Source: Acanthochlamys bracteata | Lineage: Eukaryota; Streptophyta; Magnoliopsida; Pandanales; Velloziaceae | Direction of reading: 5' to 3' | NCBI GenBank assembly: GCA_019914995.1 | Contig: CM034135.1 | Location: forward strand, 7,690,501 to 7,754,500 | Length of the DNA stretch: 64,000 nt | Part shown: in pieces, positions 50,196-62,697 of the stretch | How the letters are laid out: every line of letters begins with the position of its first letter | Numbering within the stretch: position 1 is the stretch's first letter | Program-made: the position numbers and the translations under genes | Notes under the pieces: model-generated | What the model was told of the DNA's origin: nothing | Databases searched by the model: none | Seen by the model: the letters and a program-made list of their open reading frames with translations, nothing else

Positions 50196-52794
50196 ATGGA
50201 AGGCAATGAGAAGAGTATTAGTAGAAGAATCAAGAACAATAGCGAAAAAACCAGGCGGCCGCGTTACATAACTCTGCCGATCATTGTCGTTCTTTTCGCA
50301 ATCTGCTACATCTACTACACGACTGTTTTTGTTCTCGTCGACGCATGGTTCGGTCTGTCCACCGCTGTAGGTCTCGCTAACGTCGCAGCATTCTCTGCTG
50401 TTGCTGCAGTTGCTGTATTAGCATACATCGCTGCAGTGGTGAGGGACCCTGGAGTTGTCCCGGTTTCGTTCTTGCCGGATGTCGAAGACCCGGAGAGTCC
50501 AATTCATGAGATCAAGCGAAAGGTGAGAAATTTTAGACTATCCACTTAGTTTATTAGATCGTTTAAGTTGTTTCCGGCAATCCGGAATTACCTTTGGCCT
50601 CAATTTGGTATACATGTCCTTACATCCTCTTTCAATCTTTGGTCGTTTGGTGGTGAGATCAGGCCAAAAGGTGAGAGATTTAGAATCCTTTTGTCAGCAA
50701 TCTGGAAATTGTTGGTCAGTGTCCATTAGCCAATTTGTTTTTGAACTTGTGTTTGCATCTTGTTGTTAATCTTTTGATCATTATGCAATCACTTTGCATT
50801 GCTCTTAACTGGAAGGTAGCAGTGAAGTGGGGGTGAATGCACATTCCCACCATGATTTCTTTGTCATGAATCGAGGTAGAGGTGAAAGGGAGGGAAGGCT
50901 GTTTTCTCTTACAAAATTTCTTTACGCTACTGTTTTTGTAGACTAAGATTCCATGCTGAAATCAACCAAAATTTAACAACCACAACAAGCAACCTCTTCT
51001 TTCTTTATTGTAGTGTTCCATTGTTATGAGGAAGAATGGTGATTTTGTGGTGATTTATGTCATAGTGGATAGAAAGGATATGTGCGGTCATGTGTTCTTT
51101 TAGAGATTATGGGTTCGAGATGGTTAACACTGGCCATGGAGCTGAGGTGGTTAGATCAATAGAATGCTGTTTCAGTTATGGTTTTAATATATGGTGCATG
51201 ACGGTGAAAGTCTGTGGTTCATGATGATAAGAGTTTCCTGTTTATGCTGCTGGCATTCATCAGGTTAATACAATGCCACTGAATTCACTGCGATGGCAAA
51301 GACAGTGCTTTTGGGCTCAAGATTTGTGCTTGAAGAGGGCAAAAGTTTGATCCTTGCTTTGGTTGATATGCTTTTTATTTGATGCTCTTAGTTTTAGCTA
51401 TCTATTGGGAAGTTCTTACCTACTACTTATGGTGATTGCGAGGTATTTCAGCATATTGGTTTTTATATCGAAGCCTTTTTTTTGTCTCCTTTTGTGCACT
51501 GTTTTGCCTCTCACAGTAGTAGCATGCTAGACATGGCCTTTTGGTTTATGATTCTTTACTGTCAAATTTTCTGTAGATAGATTTCAATATGGGTTGCTTT
51601 ACCAAATTGTCTCTAAGTTAAATAGTCCTGGAACGTGTGTGGTATGTACTGATGCTCTCATCATATTAGGACCTTTTACATTCAAGGTTCCGTTCTTATT
51701 TGCCACATCAAAAGTTATGTCGGTCTTGCTAACTGGTCCTGGCTATAATTCAGGGTGGAGATTTACGATATTGCCAGAAGTGTTTGCACTATAAGCCTCC
51801 GCGAGCACATCATTGCCGGGTTTGTAAAAGGTGTGTCTTGAGAATGGTATGTAAAATATCAACTTATTCTGAACTTGAAAACTTCCACAGGTTCTAACTT
51901 AGTCATGTGATTATTGCAGGATCACCATTGTGTCTGGATAAACAATTGCGTAGGCCATGAAAATTACAAGATCTTTCTAGTTTTTGTACTATATGCAGTG
52001 ATTGCTTGCATGCACTCTATGGTAATGCCTCCAAATTTCTTGTTTTTGCAATATAAAGTTTCTATTCTCTCACGAGGTTTTGTTATCTTGTTAGGTCTTG
52101 CTTATAGGAAGTTTTTTACATGATCTGCGCAAGGATCAGCAGCAAAATGGAACCTCTTTTCGAACATCATGTGTGAGTAAAAATGCCAAGCCTTGTTTTG
52201 GATTCATTTGCATTCTTTCTCCTAACAGACTTCACATTTTTTGGACAGATTATATGTGGCGCTTTGCTCTTGCCTTTAACTCTGGCTTTAAGCGTCCTTT
52301 TTGGTTGGCATATATACCTCATTTTGCACAACAAGACAACAATTGAGGTCTGCAATCTGTGAAATGGGCAACGAGTCCTCACTCTTGAAGAGTTTATATA
52401 TTGTTGCTTACATTGAACTCTTTTTTTTCTTTTTGTATTTTTGTGCAGTATCACGAAGGAGTGAGGGCAATGTGGTTGGAAGAAAAACTAGGAAATGTTT
52501 ATCAACATCCATATGATCTTGGAATCTACGAAAATCTTGTAACGGTAATGGTTGTTCTTTCACATATCCTTTATAGCATTTACTGGTTGAGATTCTAGTC
52601 TTTTGGTTCTCAAGTGTCTATTTTCCGGTTGTGTTGATTTTTCACATTCGGGTACGTAGTCCTGATATAGACTGTGGATGCAGATACTGGGCCCGAACAT
52701 TTTATGCTGGATATGCCCCACAATGGACCACATCGGTTCGGGTCTGCATTTCCGGACTAACTATGGCCGTATACTTCAACCAGGATCAAGGTGA
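50196..52794 (+). CDS. DHHC protein S-acyltransferase, PAT16-like
   Basis: Seven exons: 50196-50522, 51754-51846, 51920-52021, 52095-52172, 52249-52347, 52449-52544, 52684-52794. They total 906 nt, 301 residues, in frame. There are two N-terminal hydrophobic segments (about 25-45 and 55-85), then the DPG motif (VVRDPGVVP). The zinc-finger cysteine-rich domain follows ([18 protein letters not shown]), and the catalytic DHHC is at 141-144. Two more membrane helices and the PaCCT-like C-terminus (GIYENL...ILGPN) complete it. It transfers palmitate to cysteines of membrane-associated proteins, probably at Golgi or plasma membrane; targets are unknown. The 1.2-kb first intron holds no gene. Confidence 0.94.
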
Positions 52795-53400
52795 TAAAAA
52801 TCATACAATTCGACTTTGGAGAAGTTCTTACCTGTGGTGCTGCATACCTTTGAAGAACCTTTAAATGAAGATTCTAATTGCACAGTTTTTACCGCTAACC
52901 ATGTAAATTTGAGCAAAATTTCTCTTGGAATTCCAAGAGGTCTGACATTCTCATCATGTGTCATCATTGTTTAAAGAATACGGCAAGCGCTGTAATCCTC
53001 AGTGATCATTCATTGTTTATTGGTTGAGAAGAAACACTTTTGTTCTATAATCAAACTTGTATCATGTACACTTGAAAGATGAAAATGTGTTTGAGTTAAG
53101 TGTTCTGTAGAGCGAACTGCTTGAAGCATTACGCATCCAGTTCTTGAATCAAAGTTTCCAAACCTGTTCATCTGTTCTCTAGTGGAGATGTTGAAGCCGT
53201 CTGTTGTTGTTGTTTAGCTATTTGGAGAAAGTATGTATATGGAGGGCTGATAAATTGGAACTTTCTTTTTTTCTTTAAATAAGAAGGAATCGGAGAAAAA
53301 TAGTCTTTCTTTTATCTAAAGATCGATTTTATAATGTTGAATATGTTATCTTCATCTCAATAATTTCTTGGATTTCTTATTATTTCTTAAGTAGATTAAA
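52795..53400 (+). other. 3'-UTR of the PAT16-like gene and spacer
   Basis: Non-coding, T-rich 3' region. No other feature is supported. Confidence 0.4.
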
Positions 53401-53410
53401 AGAGCTACAG

Positions 53411-54040
53411 ATGAGTAACAGCAATCCAGCTCCTGCAAGGTAAAGCAAAAAAGTTTGATTACATTTTTTTGGTGGTTAAATATAGCTCTGTTTATTGCAA
53501 ACTTGTGTGATTATCAGGGAACCTATATTAGTATCGCGTGCTCTATGTAATTAATTTTACTTTTTTTCATGCTTCTAACTTTGAAGTGGTGAATTTCTTT
53601 ATTCATCTTGTAAGCTTGAAAGAACCTGTTACTAAGCTAGTTGATCTGAACAAGAAAAGGAAGATGCTGAACATGAGAGGTCTACACAGCAAAGGGAAGA
53701 AGTTAGCAAATCAAGGAATGCATGACTACAGCAAAGAAACCTTGCAGTATGAACTGCAAATCAAGGAATGTAATGAATGCGGAAATGATGATGCGATGCT
53801 TTGCTCCGATGAGATAACAGAAGCTGATTTTGTTCTTACCTCTGGAAGATGGATGTTTACAAGATGGATGTTTTTGATAACTACATTGATGCTCAGCTTG
53901 GTGCTAAGAAACCAAACATTGATCAAGAATTTGAGCAGTATATCTACATGTTGATGCTTTGGAACAGCTACAGAGAGATGAAAGCAACATGTATTTTCAT
54001 CAGTAACAAGCTCACCGTTACTTGTAAATTCATGAGTTAA
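53411..54040 (+). pseudogene. Unrecognised, probably broken coding fragment
   Basis: A short ATG exon (M-S-N-S-N-P-A-P-A) ends at an AAG|GTAAAG donor near 53440. After an AG at about 53617, a frame with KEPVTKLVDLNKKRKML, then charged and Cys-containing sequence, runs to about 53850. There the reading switches frame to one containing DVFDNYIDAQLGAKK and then EFEQY, up to the stop at 54040. A tandem duplication of AAGATGGATGTTT (15-bp period, about 53846-53874) sits exactly at the frame change. I do not recognise the family. It may be a decayed gene between two convergent genes, or part of a gene with undetected introns. Confidence 0.35.
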
Positions 54041-54151
54041 TTGTACATAGACTACATTGTACTCAGGGGGAACTCCCGCCCAAATTCTAATTTTGCACTT
54101 ATATAAAAAATAGTTACCAAGTTTCGTTTTCTACAACTCTTCTGTGTACTT

Positions 54152-55831
54152 CTATTTTGCTTTCCCTTTGCCTTTCCCTTGGTTTTTCTTAGCTTCCAAC
54201 TTCGCCTGCACTCGAGCAGCAGCGGCTGCTTTGGCTTCTTCTCTCTTCTTCTTCTCCTCTTCCTTTTGTGCTGCAGCCAACTCTCTTTGCTTCTTCAGTT
54301 CTCTGGTTCACAGCAGACATCTTCAGTGTTATCGCTTGGCAGAAATAAAACCGCAAAAAGGAAATACAGAAGAATGTTTTCTAACTGAAACTTAAATTAA
54401 GTAATATTTTTTGTGTCAATAAAACAAGATCAGAAAACAATGCAACAGCGGCCAATAACTTACTCCAGCCTAGCCTTTTCATCTACAACACTGCTAAGAA
54501 CTGAACCTTTTCTTGGACGACAAGAAACCAACTCCACCTTGAAGATCAGAGTTGCACTGTTTTGTTGCAGAAAAGAATTAGTGTTAGTTCTTTTCAAATC
54601 TGCAAGCAAGAAGGGCATTCTTAGAGGATAGGATTTTTGTCGGATATTACTCTGGTGGTATTTCTGGTGGAGATCCATTGCTTCCATATGCATATTCTGG
54701 TTTACAAGTAATTTTGGCAACTTCCCCAACCTTGACCATTCAGACAAGAAATCAAAAATTGCATGTTTTGTCCAGGAGATGTCACAAGCAAAGAATATGA
54801 TGATGTCATACCTTCATTGTCCTCAAGGCAATATCCCAAGCCTTAATTACAGTTCCTCTGCCAATCTCGAATGAGAAAATAGTATTATCTTCATGAGTAG
54901 TGTCAAAAACTTCACCAGTTTCAGCAAGGATGCCTTCATAATGAACTGTATAAAGATGGATGGTCTTATACATTTATCCACGTTAGACAAACAAGGACTT
55001 TGCAAGAAGAGCATTGAGAAGAAAGGAAATATGTAAGAAATACAATTACTATATGTTCTAGTCATACTAATAGAGTGCACTGATGGCATACAGTATTTTC
55101 ATGTAATCAAATAGTTACCCAATAAGCTTATTTATAAAAGATGGGCATTCAAAGAAAGCCAAACCTTAATTAGTGAATTGGAACAAGCATGCCAGGTTGA
55201 ATCATCTACAATTATTTAAGCATAAAAGCATGGATCAAGTTCTTCGCACGCAACTCATATGCATCTTTAGCATGGCGCCAAACTTAAACTTAGTACGAAA
55301 TATAATTATGGCCCATTTGCAATTGGAAGAAACCAATTCTTAAGACCAAGAAGTCTCAACCGTCTTGACAAGCAGAGCAACTAGATACTACATTTGGAAT
55401 CAAGTTCAGAGAATGCAAACAAGAGTAGGCTCTCTTCTCACTCCTTTGAAAGCAGAGGTAATTTGAAAAAGCCTAATGCCAATTCCTAATTTCCAGAGTT
55501 AGCAGTTCAACTAATGATTAGAGAATCATCTGCCTTCAACTAATGATGGTATTTGCTTTTGCTGGAACATCAACTAATAATCAGAGAATCATCTGCCTTT
55601 TTTTCTGATAGTGAATTCTATAACAGATTCAATCAAATGCAGATCCAAATATGAAACATGCATTCTTTGGAGAATCAAATAACTAAAACGTGTATATGAA
55701 TACATTTCGTTGACTGTCTAACCATCAACCATAGGAAGACTCTCTGATGGTGCTATTGCATCAGGTTTGGCTTTTCGCACTACCACCTTGAGGACTCCTC
55801 CATCTCCTGTCAAGTCAACTACATCACCCAT
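54152..55831 (-). CDS. FKBP20-1: FKBP-type peptidyl-prolyl isomerase, FKBP20-1-like
   Basis: Exons on the minus strand: 55723-55831, 54812-54945, 54651-54730, 54464-54556, 54152-54302. They total 567 nt and 188 residues, in frame. The N-terminus is [15 protein letters not shown], followed by one FKBP domain (about 12-120) with [33 protein letters not shown] and LIFKVELV. The tail is a highly charged Lys/Glu/Ala helix ending in a basic GKGKGKAK. Plant FKBP20-1 is a nuclear FKBP. The FKBP fold catalyses proline cis-trans isomerisation, though several drug-binding aromatic positions differ in this subclass. It is transcribed away from the MYB3R gene, with its presumed leader near 56290-56450. 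Confidence 0.92.
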
Positions 55832-57700
55832 CCTTTCTTCCTACTAGATAACAGTTACGATCATAAATTGTGAGTATAATACATGACCCAGAAAACAAAA
55901 CATTATATAATTTCAAACACTCATTCACAAGTACCATAACTCATAAAACCAAGCGTCTATACGAACAAACTGATCAAAAGCAGCAAAATTATAGTTTCAG
56001 TCACCTGCATAATCGAGAATTAAAAAAAAAAAACAAAACTTTTAGCTGCTACAAGTAGTGAATTTGATTCAAGAACATTTACTTCATGTTAGATTAAACC
56101 TTTTTATTCGGCTTCCAGTTACTTTTGGTTCAATAAGAAAAATCAGTTCCTTCACTAACCAAAATTCCATTTCAAAATTTATTCTTTTAGCAAAAAATTA
56201 AATTGCCAATAATTTTGTACTCAGAAAAAAGAAACAAATAATACTATAAATTCCAAAAAATAGCTATAAATTTCACAACTAAATATTAAAATTACTAAAA
56301 CCCCAGATTAAAATTGCCTTACCTGAGAACAATAGTTTTAATATAAATCCGATCAGAAGAAACAAAAAAGATCAAATCTGGGAAGCTGAATGTCGAGAAA
56401 AAAGGACTACCTTTTCCGGCGATCCTTCGTTGGTATGACTCAAGGGATGACGAAACTATCAGACTGTGGCTGCTGGTGTGACTCAAGGTGAGGCTTCAAC
56501 TTTCCCTCGTGATCGTTATTATATTTATTTGTGGGCCGAATTAAAAAATGTTTCACAATTACCTCTTTAGTCTTAGCTCAATTTTGTTTCTTCAATTTCT
56601 TAATTAAATAATTTCTAATATAAACATTTATATTTCCTTGTAACTAACTTAACAGTTTCCCAACAAATAAATCAACAGATTAACTATAATTAATTTAAGT
56701 AAATTAAAAAATTAGTAAAAACCCTCAACATGTTTAGTTAACCTGTCGCTCTCTGTAAACCCCAGCGTCTCGAAACGTCTACCTAAATCGAACGGTCCAT
56801 ATTAATTTAAGATTAAAACCATTGTTCCACGTCACTCAAACATTGCCGTTAGTTGTTCAAACTTCCCCAGTTTGCACTAACTAACGGTGCCGTTAATGAC
56901 TGTTACTCTTTTCATATGATTATCTAACGTCGCTCTCACGCCGTTAATCGATTGTATTAATTCGTTATTGTTATTATTAATAATTTTCTTTATCTCGCTG
57001 TTTTTTTGGTTTCTTGGCTTCCTTCAACGGGCAAGAACAAGGAGTTCTTTTTTCTGAAAAAAGCTAGCTTGATTCGGACGGTTTTATTCCGAATCTCTGA
57101 AATTTTTCTGTCGGGAGCTTCGATTCGATTCAAGAAATACTTCAGGTGCTTTATCTGGTTCTGTTTTGATTCGGTTTTGTGGAGAAAAAGCTTGTCTTTT
57201 TGTTTGTATATCGACCGATATTTGTTTTTTATGGATTTTGGGAGCTGGATTTATCTATTCAGAGATCTTTTAAGTTGTAGTTAGATTGCGGATTTTGGTT
57301 TTAGGGCTTTTGGTGTGCGATTTATGGTTTAACGGGTTAGAAATTGATTGGGTTTGGTTGTTGCGAGATATTAGAATTCCGAGATTTTGAAGTCTGTAAT
57401 ATGTGTTTATATTCTAGGTTTTTGAGGAGGTTTGAGAGTTCGTGTTGTGTTTGGATTTCAGGGTTTGAGTTTTTAAGGTATTTTTGTCTGTGGATATTGG
57501 TTTTAAGTTCCATTTGATGGTTTGGGACTGATTAATTGTGGTGGTAGTTGATAGTAATGTGAAGTTTACGGCTTTGGAAATCGGGTTTTGAGTTTGGAGC
57601 TTGTTTGCTCATAGTTATGGTGTTTGCTTTAATTTTCCCGGGCTTTTTATGTGTTTTGCAGGTTAGTGATGGTTTGTTGTTGAGTTTGCATGCAAAAGCA
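55832..57700. promoter_or_regulatory. Divergent promoter region (FKBP20-1 / MYB3R)
   Basis: Shared upstream region of two head-to-head genes with leader-like sequence at both ends. Between 56791 and 56945 it contains five AACGG/CCGTT words. The MYB3R leader probably spans from about 57000, possibly with a leader intron ending at the AG at 57659-57660. Confidence 0.5.
56791..56945. promoter_or_regulatory. Cluster of five MSA-core (AACGG) motifs upstream of MYB3R
   Basis: AACGG or CCGTT at 56791-56795, 56846-56850, 56883-56887, 56890-56894 and 56941-56945; the middle two form an inverted pair TAACGGTGCCGTTA. The mitosis-specific activator core bound by MYB3R factors is AACGG, so auto- or cross-regulation is plausible. 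This is inference from motif identity. Confidence 0.5.
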
Positions 57701-60700
57701 ATGGCGGTGGTGAAGGTGGAGGAGCTTTGTGTGGAGAACCGGCAGTCTAATGTGACTGCTTCAAGCTCATCGAAATCCGAGGGGAGCTATGGGTTTTCCT
57801 TGTTGTCAGCATCACCTGCTGTCTCAAGCCCAGTGGCGACATCAACACCATCTCAGAGGTGATACAGTTTTTTGAAGTTATTAGTAATGCAAAGACTTGA
57901 GTTTTACTGTGTTTTATAGTGTATTTGAGCTGGAACTATGCTATACTTGATTTAGCTGCCCTTCTAAAAAGTTCTCTTTACGAAAACATGAATGTGTCTG
58001 TTTTATGTTATGTTATGTGACAATTGTGGAAGGTGCTGTGATGCAAAGACTGATTTCGGCTTTGTTTGGTGGAATCTCTGGTCTGAAATGATATGTAGTT
58101 TGTTTGCTTTCCTTTCAAAAGAAAAATTAGTTGGTTTTTCAGTTCTGAGCTGAAATGGTGAATGTTTCTTCTGCAAAGCCTTTTATCTTCTCTTTCAACT
58201 CAGATTTTGCTTCTGCTCCTTGTTTTGTATCGTTACCCTCACACTTCGGCATCAGTTTTTGAGTGTGCTCAAGAGTAATATTTCTATGCTCGTTTTCCGT
58301 TTTTAGTTTGTCTTACAACTATTGAATTTCTTGTGCCAGTGGATATTGTAGAATGTAACAATTATGTTGAGAATTTCTCCCAGAAATTTAATAGATTCTT
58401 TTAGAGTTCACTGTTTCTTCTTCTCTAACTTTATTTTTCTTTATTACTTGTATGTGAGGTTATTTAAATAGACTAACCCCTAAGTTTTATAGGGATGAGT
58501 GTCAATAGTGTTTTTAGATGCTATGTTGTCCTATAAAGACTTAATATACAGCAAAAACCATTGGCTAAATTTTCAGTATTGTTGATCAGTGAGTCAGTGA
58601 CCACTGCAACTCCTTGTAGTGCTATAAGCTTACTTCTTGTTGTTGTTGATGATGATGATTGTCACTGACAACTTGTTCATTGCTTAGTTAAGAGAGATGC
58701 ATGCTTGCTTTGTTTCTTCATTCTAATTTAATTGATTATCGCAAAGGAATTTTGCTTTCTCCTTTATATGTTTTCTTCTTATTTGCAGGAGAGTTAGTGG
58801 CCCTATAAGGCGAGCCAAGGGTGGCTGGACCCCGCAAGAGGTGAGCTTCAATATATTCTGTTTATCTGTAGTCTTGTGAAATATGTTGCTACACTGCATA
58901 TCAAATTACTGAAAGTTATTATTGTTTGCTGTCTTAGTTTGCTCAAGTTTTGTTCATCTCACTAGACTTGTTGTGAAGTAAATGCCAGAATCTTAGATTG
59001 GGAGTTAGAGAATTCTTTCTTTTTCGCTGTGTATTTTCTGTTAGATTCATGCACAACCTCACTTAGCTAATTATTTCTGCTCAGAGTATCTTCTTTTAAT
59101 AATTTGTTATTGTGACTCTATTTTATATAAACATGTAATCAATGTTTCACAGGATGAGACACTAAGGAAAGCTGTTGATCTTTACAAAGGAAGATGCTGG
59201 AAGAAAATAGGTATGCTTCCATCATTCTGGGGTTTCTTATCACCTTTTACTATTTAAAGTCATCTCTCCTTTTAAGATCCTACGGTTTGTGATGAAGTTA
59301 TAACTGCTGTCCAAAATGGGTTATTCAATTATAACCTAATTGATATTGTGTATATGACCCGGTGATAGTATTGGTTCCTTATCATGGTAAAAGTTGTGCT
59401 TGCGAAATTTGTCTTTCAACTATAGTGTCAAACATTTACACAAATGTTAAATGTTCTATATTTCTTACCGGAAAATGTAGTGGATGCTAACTATTTTTTT
59501 ATCTAAACACATGCAGCGGAGTTTTTCCCAGATAGAACAGAAGTGCAATGTCTTCATCGATGGCAAAAGGTTCTTAATCCTGAATTAATAAAAGGTCCAT
59601 GGACACCAGAGGTATGACCCTAAGATTGTCTTGCTGTTGCTAATGCCTGCATAATATTCCTTTCTGTTAATTCTGGTTCATCCTGGTCCATTGCAGGAGG
59701 ATGAAAAAATAGTTGAGCTTGTTACAAAGTACGGTCCAACAAAGTGGTCCATAATTGCAAAAGCTCTTCCAGGTCGTATAGGGAAACAATGCCGAGAGAG
59801 GTAATACTTAGAAGCTTACATTTAGTGAATCATCATGTGTATTAATAATGATAAGCGTCATTTTATCTTTAAGTCTGTTGAATTGTTATAACAACGTCTG
59901 CTCCTAAGAACTATGTAAAAGCAACTATTCACTGATATTGAATCTTTTAGTTTGATCTTTGAGTTTCTATTTCCTATTTTCTGTAGGTGGCATAATCATT
60001 TGAATCCTATGATAAAGAAAGATGCTTGGACAGTAGAAGAGGAACTTAAGCTCATGAAGGCCCATCAAGTGTATGGGAACAAATGGGCAGAGATTGCAAG
60101 GGCCCTACCTGGAAGGTAACAAACTCATTCTCCTTATAAGCTTTTATTTATTTTTACTTTGGCAATTTGTCATGGAAGTTCGAAGCTCAGTTACCAATTT
60201 TACTGCTCTTCATTACTCTTGAGACTACCCCATTGTGTGTTTCCATGAGCATGCTCAAATTAAGTTATTAATTATTAATTTCTCCATGAAGTATGATGCC
60301 ATGTTTTGTCCTACGCATTTGAACTTAAGTTTTGGTTCTTTATTTCAGGACTGACAACATGATAAAGAACCACTGGAATAGCTCCTTAAAGAAAAAGTTA
60401 GACTACTATCTGGCAACTGGTAAGCTTCCACCAAATCCAACACCTGGCCCCCAAAATGGTGTCAAAGATGCAGCAAAATCAGCTGTTGGACGCTTATCTT
60501 CAAGTAAAGCACCCCATGCAAGTGCCAAAACTTCAGTAGAATGTTTAGTGTCTCCTCCTCCTGGTTCACCTTTTGAATCTCACAAGCGGGAGGACCAAAA
60601 TGAACCTCCACTGGTGGATAAACCTGATTCAGAAAGTACATTCGGTGATCCAAATGTTGCAATTGGAACTCCTGATATCACTGAGGGAAAATCTCGGGAG

Positions 60701-61504
60701 ACACAAAGTAATGGTGGTTGCCATAAGCTTGATTTGGAACAAGCTGCAGGAGCTACTAGCAATCCTGATGAAGCAGAGAAGGGCCAAAACCTTTTCTTCG
60801 CATCAAGCCCATTTAGCAGTTCTCCTGCATTTGGTAATCTTTGTTATAGACCCCCTCACTTAGAGGAATTCGGAGTTTCAATTTCTTCACTCTTCGAAAC
60901 GTGTAATCTTTTGGATCAAGTATGCAGTCCAGATTTGGCAGTGGCTGCTGGTTATCTCACTCCTCCAGCTTCAAATCATAAGACTTTGAGCAGATTCAGC
61001 CCAGAATCGATTTTAAGGAGTGCTGCCAAAAGCTTCCCAAAAACTCCATCCATATTGCGAAGGAGAAAAAGAGAAGCTTGTACGCCTCTTTCAGTTGAAC
61101 CTTTAGTATCAAGTGGTTTTGAAAGTCAAGCTGTTTCACGTCTTCATCAAGAAGAAACAACTCAACTTGCTCGTCCGATCTCTTTTTCAGAATTGAGTCC
61201 TGGAGAAAATGGAGGCAACACATCGAATCATGAGAGTGCATTCAATGTATCTCCTCCGTACAGATTAAGGACCAAAAGAATGTCAGTCTCTAAGTCTATT
61301 GATAAACAGCTTGTCTTTACATCCAGCGAAGAGGCAGATTGTAACCAAGAACCCCTGAAGGTGGTTCCAGATTATGATTCTCATAGCAACAACTCAAAAG
61401 GCAGTACAGTAAGCATGAGAGGGTTGATTTTGAGCAAGCATCCGACTGCTTTGGAAAACTGTGTTGGTAACTGTGTTCATGTATCAAAGATGGGCATAAC
61501 CTGA
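57701..61504 (+). CDS. MYB3R: Three-repeat MYB transcription factor (MYB3R family)
   Basis: Seven exons: 57701-57858, 58789-58840, 59153-59210, 59517-59611, 59697-59800, 59987-60115, 60349-61504. They total 1752 nt, 583 residues, in frame. Three Myb repeats: R1 about 63-113 (GGWTPQEDE...RCWKKIAEFF), R2 about 115-165 (GPWTPEEDEKI...KWSIIAKALPGR), R3 about 166-216 (DAWTVEEELKL...KWAEIARALPGRTDN). Each has the spaced tryptophans of the c-Myb type. The long C-terminal part has Ser/Pro-rich stretches and conserved SPESILRSAAKSFPKTPSIL, as in MYB3R3/5-like repressors. These nuclear proteins control G2/M genes through MSA elements. ATG chosen at 57701, the first in the last leader segment that gives the family's N-terminus. 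Confidence 0.93.
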
Positions 61505-62697
61505 GCTGTGATCTCCTGCAAATATTCAGGTATAGTGGATTTTATATCATTTGTGTTTCTATCAGTTTCGAGCATCTTGTTATTTTGCTCTTGATACATC
61601 TTTCAGTCTAAGCATGTATGACAACATAGGTGCTGTTGATTTTATTGTTATGATGTACATCACAACTTTTATCATGTCCTGTCAAAACAAGTTTCAGACA
61701 ACTTTCATCCAGCTCTGTCTGGATTACATGTTAGTTTCTAGGAGATGTGCATTAGATACTTGCAGTTAGCTTCTTAATACGTCATGATTGTTTGTCATGA
61801 TATAAGTCTTTGTTGCATGATATCTCTGAGCGAACAAATGCCAGATTCTTTTTTTTTTAATATTTGGAAGTAAACATAAAAGTCAAGAATTACGAATTCA
61901 CGTATTTGGAAGTAAAGATTAGCTTTTATAAAAGCCGTGATATATTTCCTCACATATGGTAAGTAGACATTAGCCTTTTTTCTTGATTTGCAGGACGTCC
62001 AAATATTCAGTGCTGTGAAGCATTGACATCTCTCTCGCCGGGCACATCGATGAAGATTCCTGTACCAAATCGATTCAGGTTGTTGTTGCTGATGATCATC
62101 TATACAAGTTTTTCCATCTTGTTCACAACAAAACTTCTTCTCGCGGCATCAAATGTAACAGTTGAGCTGAATATCGTAAGCCGAAACTGTGGCGCTGTTG
62201 TTGTACATGCAACACGAGAACAGCAACTCATACTGTAATAAGGCGAATCGTCTATTATCAAAACTTTTCGCCAAAAACTTTTTATCCGGTCATTTGTATG
62301 TGAAATGATTTTAACTTGATGATCCCTTTCTTCGGTACCTGTTATGGATGATGCATTCCATTGTTGATCATAGCAAGCCAAGTTCTAAGCACTGCTTATT
62401 TATGTAATCTCTTTCAGTTTTCTCGGTTGGTAAAATATTGAAATGAGGAAAAAAGAATTTGATCCAAGCAGACTTCAATCTCTTGAAATTGAAAAAGATT
62501 GAAACTTTTGTTAAAGCAAGGGGTAAAGTGGTAAATATGAAAGAGCAGGAACAAGAACCTTAGCCGATCTGGAGCCTCTTCTTCTTAGTTCGATCACTCT
62601 CGCTACTGAATTAAAATCTCTCCTTTCTTTTCTATTTATCATCGAATCTCGATTTCAAGCGAACTAAAAATTTTCAAGAAATAAAGATTTCAAGAAA
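61505..62697 (+). other. MYB3R 3'-UTR with probable intron; TPI promoter
   Basis: 25 nt after the stop, TTCAG|GTATAG (61529/61530) is a good donor, and TTTGCAG|GACGT (61993/61994) is the acceptor, giving a 464-bp 3'-UTR intron. The rest of the MYB3R 3' end and the promoter and leader of the next gene follow. The short ORF at 62023-62238 is leader or trailer and is not called. Confidence 0.45.

Noticed and set aside
62023-62238. 71-residue ORF with a hydrophobic stretch after MYB3R
   Set aside because: Lies in the second 3'-UTR exon of MYB3R; no start context and no family match.
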